A stretch of DNA of 6,321 bases from Silvimonas sp. JCM 19000 (lineage in GTDB: Bacteria > Pseudomonadota > Gammaproteobacteria > Burkholderiales > Chitinibacteraceae). The position numbers were made by a program, and so were the translations under genes. Positions 1 through 6,321 of this stretch are shown here, one piece after another. The stretch covers positions 1 to 6,321 of the forward strand of contig BBFD01000230.1 of the NCBI GenBank assembly GCA_001313065.1. Reading direction: 5' to 3'. The notes under the pieces are model-generated. The model had not been told where the DNA came from. It worked only from the letters and a program-made list of their open reading frames with translations, and made no database searches. How positions within the stretch are numbered: position 1 is the stretch's first letter; each line of letters opens with the position of its first letter.

Positions 1-1440
1 CTGATGCGGTCAGGGGCGATGGCCGAGGTGGGGTCGATGCGCTGCCAGCCTGGCCTGGCAACCAGACCTCGGTCCAGGCGTGGGCAAACGCCTGGCGCAC
101 GATGTAATAGTCGCCATTGCGGTTGTACTCGGCGCCCAGATAACCCGTGACCACGCGCGCGGGCACGCCGGCGGCGCGCATCAGAAAGGTGAAGGCACCC
201 GAGTAATGTTCGCAGAAGCCGGCGCGGCTGCTGAACAGCAACTCGTCGACCTTGTCGCGCGATTCCAGCAGCGGCGGTGACAGCGTGTATTGATACCCGC
301 CGCGACGTAGAAACTGCAGCGCCGCCAGCACGCGTTGCGACGGTGACAATCCGGCCCAGCTGGCCGCGAGTTGCCGCGCACGCGGGTTGATATCGGGCGG
401 CAGGCGCAGATCGGCTTGCAGTTCGCGTGGATCGGCGTCGAGCACCCACCAGCTGCTCTGGCTGGTGATGGTAAAGCGTTGCCGTTGCGTGATCGGATCG
501 CGTGTGAGCGCCTGCAGCGCTTTGTTCAGGTGACTGCCTTCGGGCAAGGCCACTGGCAGATCCATCGCCATCAACCAGTTGCGCTGGCTGGGTTCCAGCG
601 TCACGGTATAGCGCCAGCGCGGGCCACTTGGCAATACCGTGGGGGGGGCGGGCAAAGTCGGGGCGCTGCGTCCAGGTCTGGCCGTCAAAGTACTCGAGCA
701 CCGGGCCGCGCCAATACATGCTGGTACGCGGTGGTGGCTGGCCCTCAAAATCGACGCGGAATGCCACCGTGTCATCCAGCGTCAGATCGCTCATGCTGCC
801 CGGCGTCATTGTTTCGGATAGCCCGGTATGCGCATTGGGGCCGCTGTCGGGCATATGCCACAGCGGGCCGTTCAGACGCGGGAACAGCACAAACAGGATC
901 AGCGCCACCGGCAAGGCTTCCAGCAGCATGCGCCCCGTCTTGCGTGCATCGTCGATCTGCAGCTTGCCGTCCGCACGGTGCCACGCGATCAGTTGCGTCA
1001 TGATCAGCCAACACCGCAATCGAATACAGCAGCATCCCCACCGATTGCGACGCCAGAAAACCGGTGCTGCAGGCAAAGCAGGCCAGCAGGCTGAGTACGC
1101 GAGCATCCCGCCGCGTGGCGGTCTCCAGAAATTTGACCGCGATCAGGCTGGTTAGCACCGCCACGCCGCCTTGACGCCCCACCAGTGAGTGGTACTGCAC
1201 AAACACCAGCACAAACAGCAAGCCGGCATAGGCCAGCCGCACCGCCCAATGCGGCAACGGTTTGCGTTTGGCGGCCAGGCGCAAGCGCCAGAACACCGGC
1301 AGGATGATGAGTGCCGCATGCCAGACCGGTAACTGGAGCAGCGCAGGTAACAGCGAGGCCAGCACCGCAGCGACCAGGCCATACAAGGGGCCGCGCGGCA
1401 GGATGGGCGGATTTTTTTCATAGGCTGGGCTCGCCATCAT
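1..1440 (-). CDS. tgpA: TgpA-like membrane transglutaminase (DUF3488/TgpA_N plus transglutaminase-like domain), 3' end cut by window, three frame breaks
   Basis: Inner-membrane protein with a periplasmic transglutaminase/protease-like domain; in Pseudomonas TgpA is important for viability, but its substrate is unclear. About 480 residues are visible out of roughly 650-680 usual for the family. Residues 1-150 form about six hydrophobic segments. A further one (LEALPVALILFVLFPRL, about 180-196) leads into the periplasmic part. The catalytic triad is complete: Cys409 in GFCEHYSGAF, His453 in AHAWTEVW and Asp469 in GWQRIDPTS. The triad spacing (44 and 16 residues) agrees with the published TgpA triad as I remember it. 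The C-terminal membrane helix and DUF4129 part lie beyond the left edge. Three one-base breaks interrupt the frame: an extra base near 1008, an extra G in the G8 run at 641-648, and a missing base near 51-53. The start is the first of two adjacent ATGs (MMASPAYEK), inside the end of the DUF58 gene; no clear Shine-Dalgarno is seen, which suggests translational coupling. Domain identity is sure; whether the gene is truly broken is not, and error is the likelier cause. Confidence 0.9.
641..648. repeat. G8 homopolymer (C8 on the coding strand) inside tgpA, at a frame break
   Basis: Eight consecutive G on the plus strand, within codons for RPP of tgpA. With seven G the frame continues as TVLPSGPRWRYTVTLEP, which is family-like; with eight it does not. 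It is the longest G/C run in the window. It is either a run-length sequencing error or, less likely, a slippage site. Confidence 0.8.
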
Positions 1441-2399
1441 CGTGGCCGAACAGCGCCAGCGCAGTCAGGCAGCGGGCCTCATGCAGCGGGCCGTGATCGG
1501 CTTCGATCTCGGTGCCGGGCAAGCTCAGGCGTAGCGTTCGCCGGCGGCTTCGGCTTGCAGTATCCATGCGGCCAAGCGCGACAGACGCGCCTCGGCATTG
1601 TTGAGCGCCACCTGTTCCCACTTGAAATGCCGGGTCACGGTCCAGGGTGTTTCAAAAGTACGGACGGCCAGGTGCTCTTGCCGTGCCGATTGCTTCCACG
1701 CGATATGCCGCGGCGTGTCGCCCGCCACATACGGCCGCAATCCGGCATATTCGTCGTCACCCTTGCTGGTGACTTCGCCATGCTCGTTGTGATCGGGCGT
1801 GCCGCTCCATGGCGGCGGGTCGGCTTCGGGGTGCGGATAGACCAGGCAGCGCGCCTCCAGATTGGCGTAACTCCACGCCCGACACCAACCGCTGGGATAG
1901 GCCGTCTCGATGGTGACGCGCGGCAGCGCCAGCCAGCGCGATGTTGCGCCGGCACGCCCACGCCTATGACTTCTTCTACCCCCACTGCCACCCCGACCGG
2001 ATTGCCCGCTAGCGTGCGGTCGGCGGTCAGCACCAGTGCGTAGCGATCCAGTTTGTTGCTGACGCTCAGGCGCAGCGGAAACCACGCGGTCTGCCCGACA
2101 AATACGGCGCGCGGCGCCTCCACCTGGATTTTGAGCCCGAGCAGATTGCGAAACGCCTGCACCAGTCCGGAATGGCCCAGGCCCAGCATCAAAAAAAAGG
2201 CAAACAGATACGCCAGGCTCAGTTGGTAATTGATTGCACCCACCAGCACCAGCAGGGCGGTCGCGCCATAGGCAAAGCCAAAGCCGCCGGGCAAGACATA
2301 GATACGATTTTGCCGCAGCACAAATTCGCTGCCCGCGCTGGGATGGCGTCGGGTCATCCAGCGCTGCCAGGCGGGCAACAAGGCGGGTGGAATCAACAT
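1418..2399 (-). CDS. DUF58 family membrane-anchored protein, two frame breaks
   Basis: DUF58 proteins usually sit beside MoxR ATPases and transglutaminases. Their fold resembles a von Willebrand A domain, and they are thought to act with the ATPase at the envelope; no reaction is established. The reconstructed protein is 327 residues, a normal length. Residues about 36-56 and 60-80 are hydrophobic and look like a membrane hairpin near the N-terminus. The family signature is clear: RGWLALPRV around 154-162, then a P.GWCRAWSY stretch, and LRPYVAGDTPRHIAWKQSAR at about 221-240, equivalent to the usual RPY.pGD.pR.IhWk.sAR. Two missing bases break the frame: near 1936-1938 (RGW is restored by adding one base) and near 1528-1530. 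At the second site a false TGA at 1525-1527 follows GERYA, while the other frame continues LSLPGTEIEADHGPLHEARCL to the real TGA at 1418-1420. The ATG at 2397-2399 lies 9 bp after the ATPase stop; no strong ribosome binding site is seen. The last 23 bp overlap tgpA. Confidence 0.92.
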
Positions 2400-2408
2400 G
2401 GTTGGCGC

Positions 2409-3320
2409 TTAAGGAATGGCGACGCTGGCCAGCAGTTCTTGCGCCACCCGCGGATCGGCCTGACCGCGTCCGCGCAATTGCAGCCGATGCCCCGCCACGC
2501 CGGGGAATACCGCCTGCACGTCATCGGGAATGGCAAAGTCGCGCTGTTCCAGCCACGCCCAGGCGCGCGTCACGCTAACCAGGCCCAGCAAAGCGCGCGG
2601 CGACAGGCCATAGCTAAAGCGCTCGATCGAACGCGTCGCCGCAGCCAGCGCCTGAATGTAATCGAGCAAGGCGGGCGCCAGTTTGACTTGCTTGATGGCT
2701 TGTTGCGCCTGCTGCATGTCGGCGGCGTTGAGGCAGGGCTTGAGATGCGTGAGCATTTCGCGTCGGTCTTCACCCGCCAGCAAAGCGCGTTCGGCCTGAG
2801 CAGACGGGTAGCCCAGCTCCAGCCGCATCAGAAAGCGGTCGAGTTGCGATTCCGGCAAAGGAAAAGTGCCAATCTGGTATTGCGGGTTCTGGGTGGCGAT
2901 CACAAAGAACGGCTCGGGCAGCGGATGGGTTTTGCCATCTACGGTGACCTGGTTTTCTTCCATCGCTTCCAGCAGAGCCGATTGGGTTTTGGGTGGCGCG
3001 CGGTTGATCTCGTCGGCCAGTAACACCTGGCTGAACACGGGGCCATGATGAAAGCGGAAGGTGTCGCTATCACGCGCATAGATTGAAACGCCGACCAGAT
3101 CGGCCGGCAATAAATCGCTGGTGAACTGTACGCGCTGAAACTGCAAGCCCAGCGTGCCAGCCAGCGCATGGGCCAGTGTGGTCTTGCCTACGCCGGGCAG
3201 GTCTTCCAGCAATAAATGACCTTGGGCCAGCATGCAGGCCAGCGCCAGGCGGATCTGGCGCGGCTTGCCGAGGATGATGGTGTTCAGTTGATCGATGGCG
3301 GCGGCAAACGAGGGCGTCAT
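2409..3320 (-). CDS. MoxR family AAA+ ATPase
   Basis: Cytoplasmic chaperone-type ATPase of the MoxR group, which uses ATP to remodel or mature partner proteins, often together with DUF58/VWA proteins. The 303-residue product is intact and of normal length. Visible motifs are Walker A LPGVGKTT (41-48), Walker B VLLADEINRAPPKTQSALLEAMEE (99-122, with Asp103/Glu104), sensor 1 FFVIATQNP (138-146), the arginine-finger region LPESQLDRFLMR (155-166) and sensor 2 GLSPRALLGL (238-247). The frame stays open upstream to an ATG at 3425, but the start at 3318-3320 (MTPSFAAAIDQLN) fits the family N-terminus and has an AGGA six bases upstream, so I chose it. The extra 35 upstream residues are not family-like. 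It is the first gene of the three-gene cluster and the only one of the five with no frame break. The exact client is unknown. Confidence 0.95.
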   Translation of the reverse strand: MTPSFAAAIDQLNTIILGKPRQIRLALACMLAQGHLLLEDLPGVGKTTLAHALAGTLGLQFQRVQFTSDLLPADLVGVSIYARDSDTFRFHHGPVFSQVLLADEINRAPPKTQSALLEAMEENQVTVDGKTHPLPEPFFVIATQNPQYQIGTFPLPESQLDRFLMRLELGYPSAQAERALLAGEDRREMLTHLKPCLNAADMQQAQQAIKQVKLAPALLDYIQALAAATRSIERFSYGLSPRALLGLVSVTRAWAWLEQRDFAIPDDVQAVFPGVAGHRLQLRGRGQADPRVAQELLASVAIP

Positions 3321-3326
3321 GCAACA

Positions 3327-3330
3327 TCCT
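3327..3330 (-). promoter_or_regulatory. Ribosome binding site of the MoxR-type ATPase gene
   Basis: On the minus strand AGGA is followed by six bases and then the ATG at 3320-3318. This decides the start in favour of MTPSFAAA over the longer open frame beginning at 3425. Confidence 0.65.
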
Positions 3331-3441
3331 GTGTAGTGAACGGGCGCGCTATGGTAGGGTTTCAGGCGCGAACAGACCGGGCTCCGCAACGCGCTCCCAG
3401 CCATGCTGGCGAGACGGCGGCACACACACTCTGCAAAATTC

Positions 3442-3469
3442 TTGTAAACGCTGCGGTCTGAATTATAAG
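3442..3469 (+). promoter_or_regulatory. Probable sigma70 promoter of the deacetylase gene
   Basis: TTGTAA (3442-3447, four of six matches to the -35 consensus) and TATAAG (3464-3469, five of six to the -10 consensus) are separated by 16 bases. The stretch is clearly more AT-rich than its surroundings. Transcription would begin near 3476, giving a leader of only about 15 nt before the TTG start. This is called from sequence only. Confidence 0.5.
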
Positions 3470-3477
3470 CATGCTCC

Positions 3478-3482
3478 GGGAG
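3478..3482 (+). promoter_or_regulatory. Ribosome binding site of the deacetylase gene, supports a TTG start
   Basis: GGGAG lies eight bases before a TTG at 3491. No ATG stands in frame ahead of the conserved AYITHP segment; the first in-frame ATG, at 3551-3553, would cut off family sequence. TTG is therefore the best start. Confidence 0.5.
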
Positions 3483-3490
3483 TACATCGT

Positions 3491-4437
3491 TTGTTTTCCA
3501 CGGCTGTAGCAGGCGGCATCACCGCCTATATCACGCATCCCGCCTGCACCATGCACGACATGGGCAAGGGCCATCCCGAGTGCGCCGAACGCCTGGCCGC
3601 CATCCAGGATCGTTTGATTGCAGCGGGCCTGTGGGATGCCCTGTTGCACCTCGAAGCCCCCGCCGCCAGCCGCGCCCAGCTTGAACGCGTGCATACGGCC
3701 GAATGGCTGGACCGGCTGGGCGCGTTGTCGCCCACGCATGGTTATGTGCATCTGGATCCTGACACCGCCATCAATCCCTATAGCTTGCGCGCCGCCTGGT
3801 TTGCCGCAGGCGCAGGCGTGCTGGCCGTTGATCAAGTGATGACTGGCGCCATCCAGAATGCGTTTTGCGCCATCCGCCCGCCAGGGCATCACGCCGGACG
3901 TGCGCAGGCCATGGGCTTCTGTCTTATTAATAATGTGGCGGTGGCGGCGGCACATGCATTTGCCGCGCATGGTGTGGAGCGGGTGGCCATCGTTGATTTT
4001 GATGTGCATCACGGCAATGGCACCGAGGACATTTTCAGCCAGGACCCGCGCGTGTGCATGGTGGGGATGTTTCAACATCCGTTTTATCCCTACAGCGGCG
4101 ACGTACCGCTGGGCCCGAACATGCATAACTTTCCACTACCACGCGCCAGCACCGGTGCGGCGTTTCGCGACCTGGTCCGCGAACGCTGGTTGCCCTGCTG
4201 GATGACTTTGCGCCGCAACTGATCCTGATCTCGGCCGGCTTTGATGCGCATCTGGAAGATGATATGGCTTCGATGGGCCTGGTCGAGGCGGATTATGCCT
4301 GGGTAACGCAGCAAGTGATGGCGGTGGCAGCACGCCATGCCGGCGGACGTATCGTTTCGATGCTGGAGGGCGGCTACGATCTTTCCTCGCTGGGGCGGAG
4401 CGTGGGCGTGCATGTCAAGGCGTTGGCGGGACTATAA
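3491..4437 (+). CDS. Histone deacetylase/acetylpolyamine amidohydrolase family protein, one frame break
   Basis: Zinc-dependent deacetylase of the arginase/deacetylase fold. Bacterial members remove acetyl groups from polyamines, other small amides or acetyl-lysine; the substrate cannot be read from sequence. The reconstructed protein has 315 residues, normal for a single-domain bacterial member. Visible in order: AYITHPACTMHDMGKGHPE (12-30); the active-site histidine pair in RPPGHHA (His133-His134), in the class II style; MGFCLINNVAVAA (141-153); VDFDVHHGNGT (168-178) with zinc ligands Asp171 and His173; ISAGFDAH with the third ligand Asp252; and EGGYDL with catalytic Tyr296. All key residues are present, so the enzyme should be active. 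No signal peptide is seen, so it is cytoplasmic. One missing C in the run at 4193-4195 (WLP|LLDDFAPQ) causes a false TGA ending at 4222; the other frame continues to the TAA at 4435-4437. It is transcribed away from the MoxR cluster and towards mfd, with no operon partner in view. The start is a TTG with a GGGAG upstream and is less certain than the rest. Confidence 0.92.
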
Positions 4438-4474
4438 AGCGCTGGCTGGCGGTCGCCCCGGGTCGAGACCTTCA

Positions 4475-4535
4475 GCCCGCGTGGCTAGCAAGAACCGGCG
4501 TGCCAGATTCTCGCCGGATGTCTTGCTTGCCGGGC
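4475..4535. terminator. Two-tier hairpin between convergent genes, possible bidirectional terminator or extragenic palindrome
   Basis: The outer arms GGCTAGCAAGA (4483-4493) and TCTTGCTTGCC (4521-4531) pair at 10 of 11 positions, with one T-T mismatch. Inside them CCGGCG (4495-4500) and CGCCGG (4512-4517) pair perfectly around an 11-base loop. Outside, GCCC (4475-4478) can pair with GGGC (4532-4535) across a four-base bulge. It lies about 40 bp after the deacetylase stop and 58 bp beyond the mfd stop. There is no T-tract on either side, so classical intrinsic termination is not proven. The structure reads the same way from both strands. Confidence 0.55.
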
Positions 4536-4554
4536 GATGCCGGTAACTCATCCA

Positions 4555-4584
4555 GGGCGGAGGCGTCATACATGCTCACCGCCC
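4555..4584 (-). terminator. Short GC-rich hairpin just downstream of mfd
   Basis: GGGCGG (4555-4560) pairs with CCGCCC (4579-4584) around an 18-base loop. It begins eight bases after the mfd stop codon in the direction of mfd transcription. The stem is only six base pairs, the loop is long and no T-tract follows, so this is a weak terminator candidate. Confidence 0.25.
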
Positions 4585-4592
4585 GCCACACC

Positions 4593-6321
4593 TCACGCTG
4601 GCTTGCCCAGTTCCCCCAGCAGCTCTTTCACCCGTGCCGCGCGCAGTGGCGCTTCCGGCCAGTTGCCTTCCAGTCGCAGTCGGTCCTGGCCGGCCAGGCG
4701 ATAGTTCTTTTTTGCTCTGGATCAGCGTGATGATCTTCATCGGCTCCACTGATGTGTTCTTGGCGAAGTTCACCACGATGGCGGTGTCAGCGGCGTCAAT
4801 TTTGGTAATGCCCATGGGCTTGGCCAGCATGCGCAGCTTGTGGCAATCCAGCAGCACTTTGGCCGGGTCCGGCAGCAAGCCAAACCGGTCGATCAGCTCT
4901 TGCATCAGGTCGTCCAGATCGTCCGGGGTTTCGCAGTTGGCCAGGCGTTTGTACAAGCTCAGGCGCTCGTGCACGTCCGGGCAATACGCCTCCGGCAACA
5001 GTGCGGGTGAGTGCAGATTGATTTCGGTGGTCACGCCCAGCGGTTGCGAAAGATCGGGCTCGATGCCTTTTTTCAGCGCCTTGACCGCTTCGTTCAACAT
5101 CTGCGAATACAGCGAGAACCCGATTTCCTGCATTTCGCCCGATTGCGAATCGCCCAGCACTTCGCCCGCGCCGCGGATTTCCAGATCGTGCATGGCCAGA
5201 TAGAAACCGGCGCCCAGTTCTTCCATCATCTGGATGGCTTCCAGCCGCTTGCGCGCCGATGCGGTCATGCCTTCCAGATCGGGCACCAGCAAATAGGCAT
5301 AGGCCTGGTGGTGGCTGCGGCCGACGCGGCCGCGCATCTGGTGCAGCTGGGCCAGGCCGAACTTGTCGGCACGGTTCATGATGATGGTGTTGGCGTTGGG
5401 AATATCGATACCGGTTTCGATAATGGTGGTGCAGAGCAGGATGTTGAAACGCTGCGCATAAAAAATCGCGCATCACATGTTCCAGATCGCGTTCACGCAT
5501 CTGGCCGTGCGCCACGCCGATGCGGGCTTCGGGCAACAGCGCGGTCAGCTTCTCGCGTACGTTCTCGATGGTCTCGACTTCGTTATGCAAAAAAAAGAAC
5601 ACCTGGCCGCCGCGTTTCAGCTCGCGCAGTACGGCCTCGCGGATCACGCCATCGCTGAATTTGGCGACAAAGGTTTTAACCGCCAGCCGCTTGCTTGGCG
5701 CGGTGGCAATCACCGAGAAATCGCGCAGGCCTTCCAGCTCATCGCCAGCGTGCGCGGGATCGGTGTGGCGGTGAGCGTCAGCACGTCGACGTTGGCGCGC
5801 AACGCTTTGAGCTGTTCTTTCTGGCGCACGCCAAAGCGGTGTTCCTCATCGATGATGACCAGGCCGAGGCGTTTGAATACCACGTCGGGTTGCACCAGCT
5901 TGTGCGTGCCGATAACGATATCGACGGTGCCGTCTTCCAGACCCTTGAGCGCGGCGGCGACTTCTTTGCTGGAGCGAAAGCGCGAGAGTTCGACGATCTT
6001 GATCGGCCAATCAGAAAAGCGATCGGTAAAGGTCTGGAAATGCTGCTCGGCCAACAAGGTGGTCGGCACCAACACCGCCACCTGTTTGCCACCCGCCACG
6101 GCGGCGAAGGCAGCGCGCAGGGCGACTTCGGTTTTGCCAAAGCCGACATCGCCGCACACCAGCCGGTCCATCGGACGGCCCAGCCGCATATCCACTAGCA
6201 CGGCCTCGATGGCGGCAGCCTGGTCTGCGGTTTCTTCAAAGGCAAAGCTTCGGCGAACGCGGCGTAATCGTTGAAGTTCCAGTCGAAGGCGTGGCCCTCG
6301 CGCGCGGCGCGGCGGGCGTAC
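4593..6321 (-). CDS. mfd: Mfd transcription-repair coupling factor, C-terminal half, 5' end cut by window, four frame breaks
   Basis: Mfd is a cytoplasmic DNA translocase that pushes stalled RNA polymerase off damaged template strands and recruits UvrA for nucleotide excision repair. About 575 C-terminal residues are visible; E. coli Mfd has 1148. The translocase motifs are in order: [14 protein letters not shown], Walker [27 protein letters not shown], the DEEH box [48 protein letters not shown] and [11 protein letters not shown]. The TRCF C-terminal domain follows (from [19 protein letters not shown] to the end, [11 protein letters not shown]). Four one-base breaks occur: a base missing near 6247; a base missing near 5737 (in MS|LEGLRDF); an extra A in the run 5460-5465 (plus strand; RDF|YAQRFN); and an extra T in the run 4708-4713 (plus strand; [13 protein letters not shown]). 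Correcting the last one moves the stop to a TGA at 4593-4595, giving a family-typical C-terminus. An uncorrected reading would end at 4576 with unrelated residues. The N-terminal UvrB-like and polymerase-interaction parts lie beyond the right edge. Confidence 0.95.

Noticed and set aside
371..1155. Long open frames of up to 210 codons on the plus strand opposite tgpA
   Set aside because: They are antisense shadows in GC-rich sequence; the minus strand carries the transglutaminase domain with its triad.
2172..3023. 283-codon open frame on the plus strand opposite DUF58 and the ATPase gene
   Set aside because: It spans two well-supported minus-strand genes and shows no recognisable domain; composition effect of high GC.
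3346..3385. Possible promoter for the MoxR cluster on the minus strand (TACCAT-like -10)
   Set aside because: No convincing -35 element at proper spacing; a promoter must exist nearby but I cannot place it.
3321..3425. N-terminal extension of the ATPase to an ATG at 3425
   Set aside because: The extra 35 residues are not family-like, and a ribosome binding site stands right before the inner ATG at 3320.
3420..3429. CA dinucleotide run
   Set aside because: Only about four to five units and not in a coding frame; too short to call a functional repeat.
3453..3462. GCGGTCTGAA, one base from the Neisseria DNA uptake sequence GCCGTCTGAA
   Set aside because: It is a single imperfect copy inside a promoter region; uptake sequences are exact and abundant, so chance is likelier.
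3362..4126. 254-codon open frame on the minus strand opposite the deacetylase
   Set aside because: The plus strand encodes the deacetylase with all active-site motifs; the antisense frame has none.
4438..4592. Small gene in the convergent intergenic region
   Set aside because: Short open frames here are continuations of out-of-frame readings of the neighbours; only the hairpins stand out.
4593..6321. mfd as a true pseudogene
   Set aside because: All helicase motifs and the C-terminal domain are preserved and only run-length-type single-base breaks occur, so error is likelier than decay.

Overview
The window is GC-rich (about 60% by eye) bacterial DNA. It holds five conserved protein-coding genes and almost no spare sequence. 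The protein styles (Mfd, a MoxR/DUF58/TgpA cluster, a class II histone-deacetylase-like enzyme) suggest a Betaproteobacterium. A Neisseriales/Chitinibacteraceae-like source is a weak guess, because no rRNA or other phylogenetic marker is present.

Layout: (1) 1-3320, minus strand: a tight three-gene cluster transcribed moxR-type AAA+ ATPase, then a DUF58 protein, then a TgpA-like membrane transglutaminase that runs off the left edge. The first two genes are 9 bp apart and the last two overlap by 23 bp. (2) 3321-3490: a 170 bp divergent intergenic region with a ribosome binding site for the ATPase gene and a plausible sigma70 promoter and ribosome binding site for the rightward gene. (3) 3491-4437, plus strand: a histone deacetylase/acetylpolyamine amidohydrolase-family enzyme with all zinc ligands present. 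(4) 4438-4592: a 155 bp intergenic region between convergent genes, with one long two-tier hairpin and a second shorter one. (5) 4593-6321, minus strand: the C-terminal half of Mfd, the transcription-repair coupling factor, cut by the right edge.

The moxR-DUF58-tgpA trio is a recurrent arrangement: a cytoplasmic MoxR ATPase, a membrane-anchored DUF58 protein and a membrane transglutaminase probably act together at the cell envelope, but their exact task is poorly known. The deacetylase and Mfd look like unrelated neighbours.

The main oddity is ten single-base frame breaks spread over four of the five genes (three in tgpA, two in DUF58, one in the deacetylase, four in mfd). On either side of every break the protein continues in family-typical sequence with catalytic motifs intact. 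Several breaks fall in homopolymers. The most likely explanation is uncorrected sequencing or assembly error rather than gene decay. All coordinates below span the reconstructed genes across these breaks. I found no mobile element, CRISPR array, RNA gene or clearly undescribed system.
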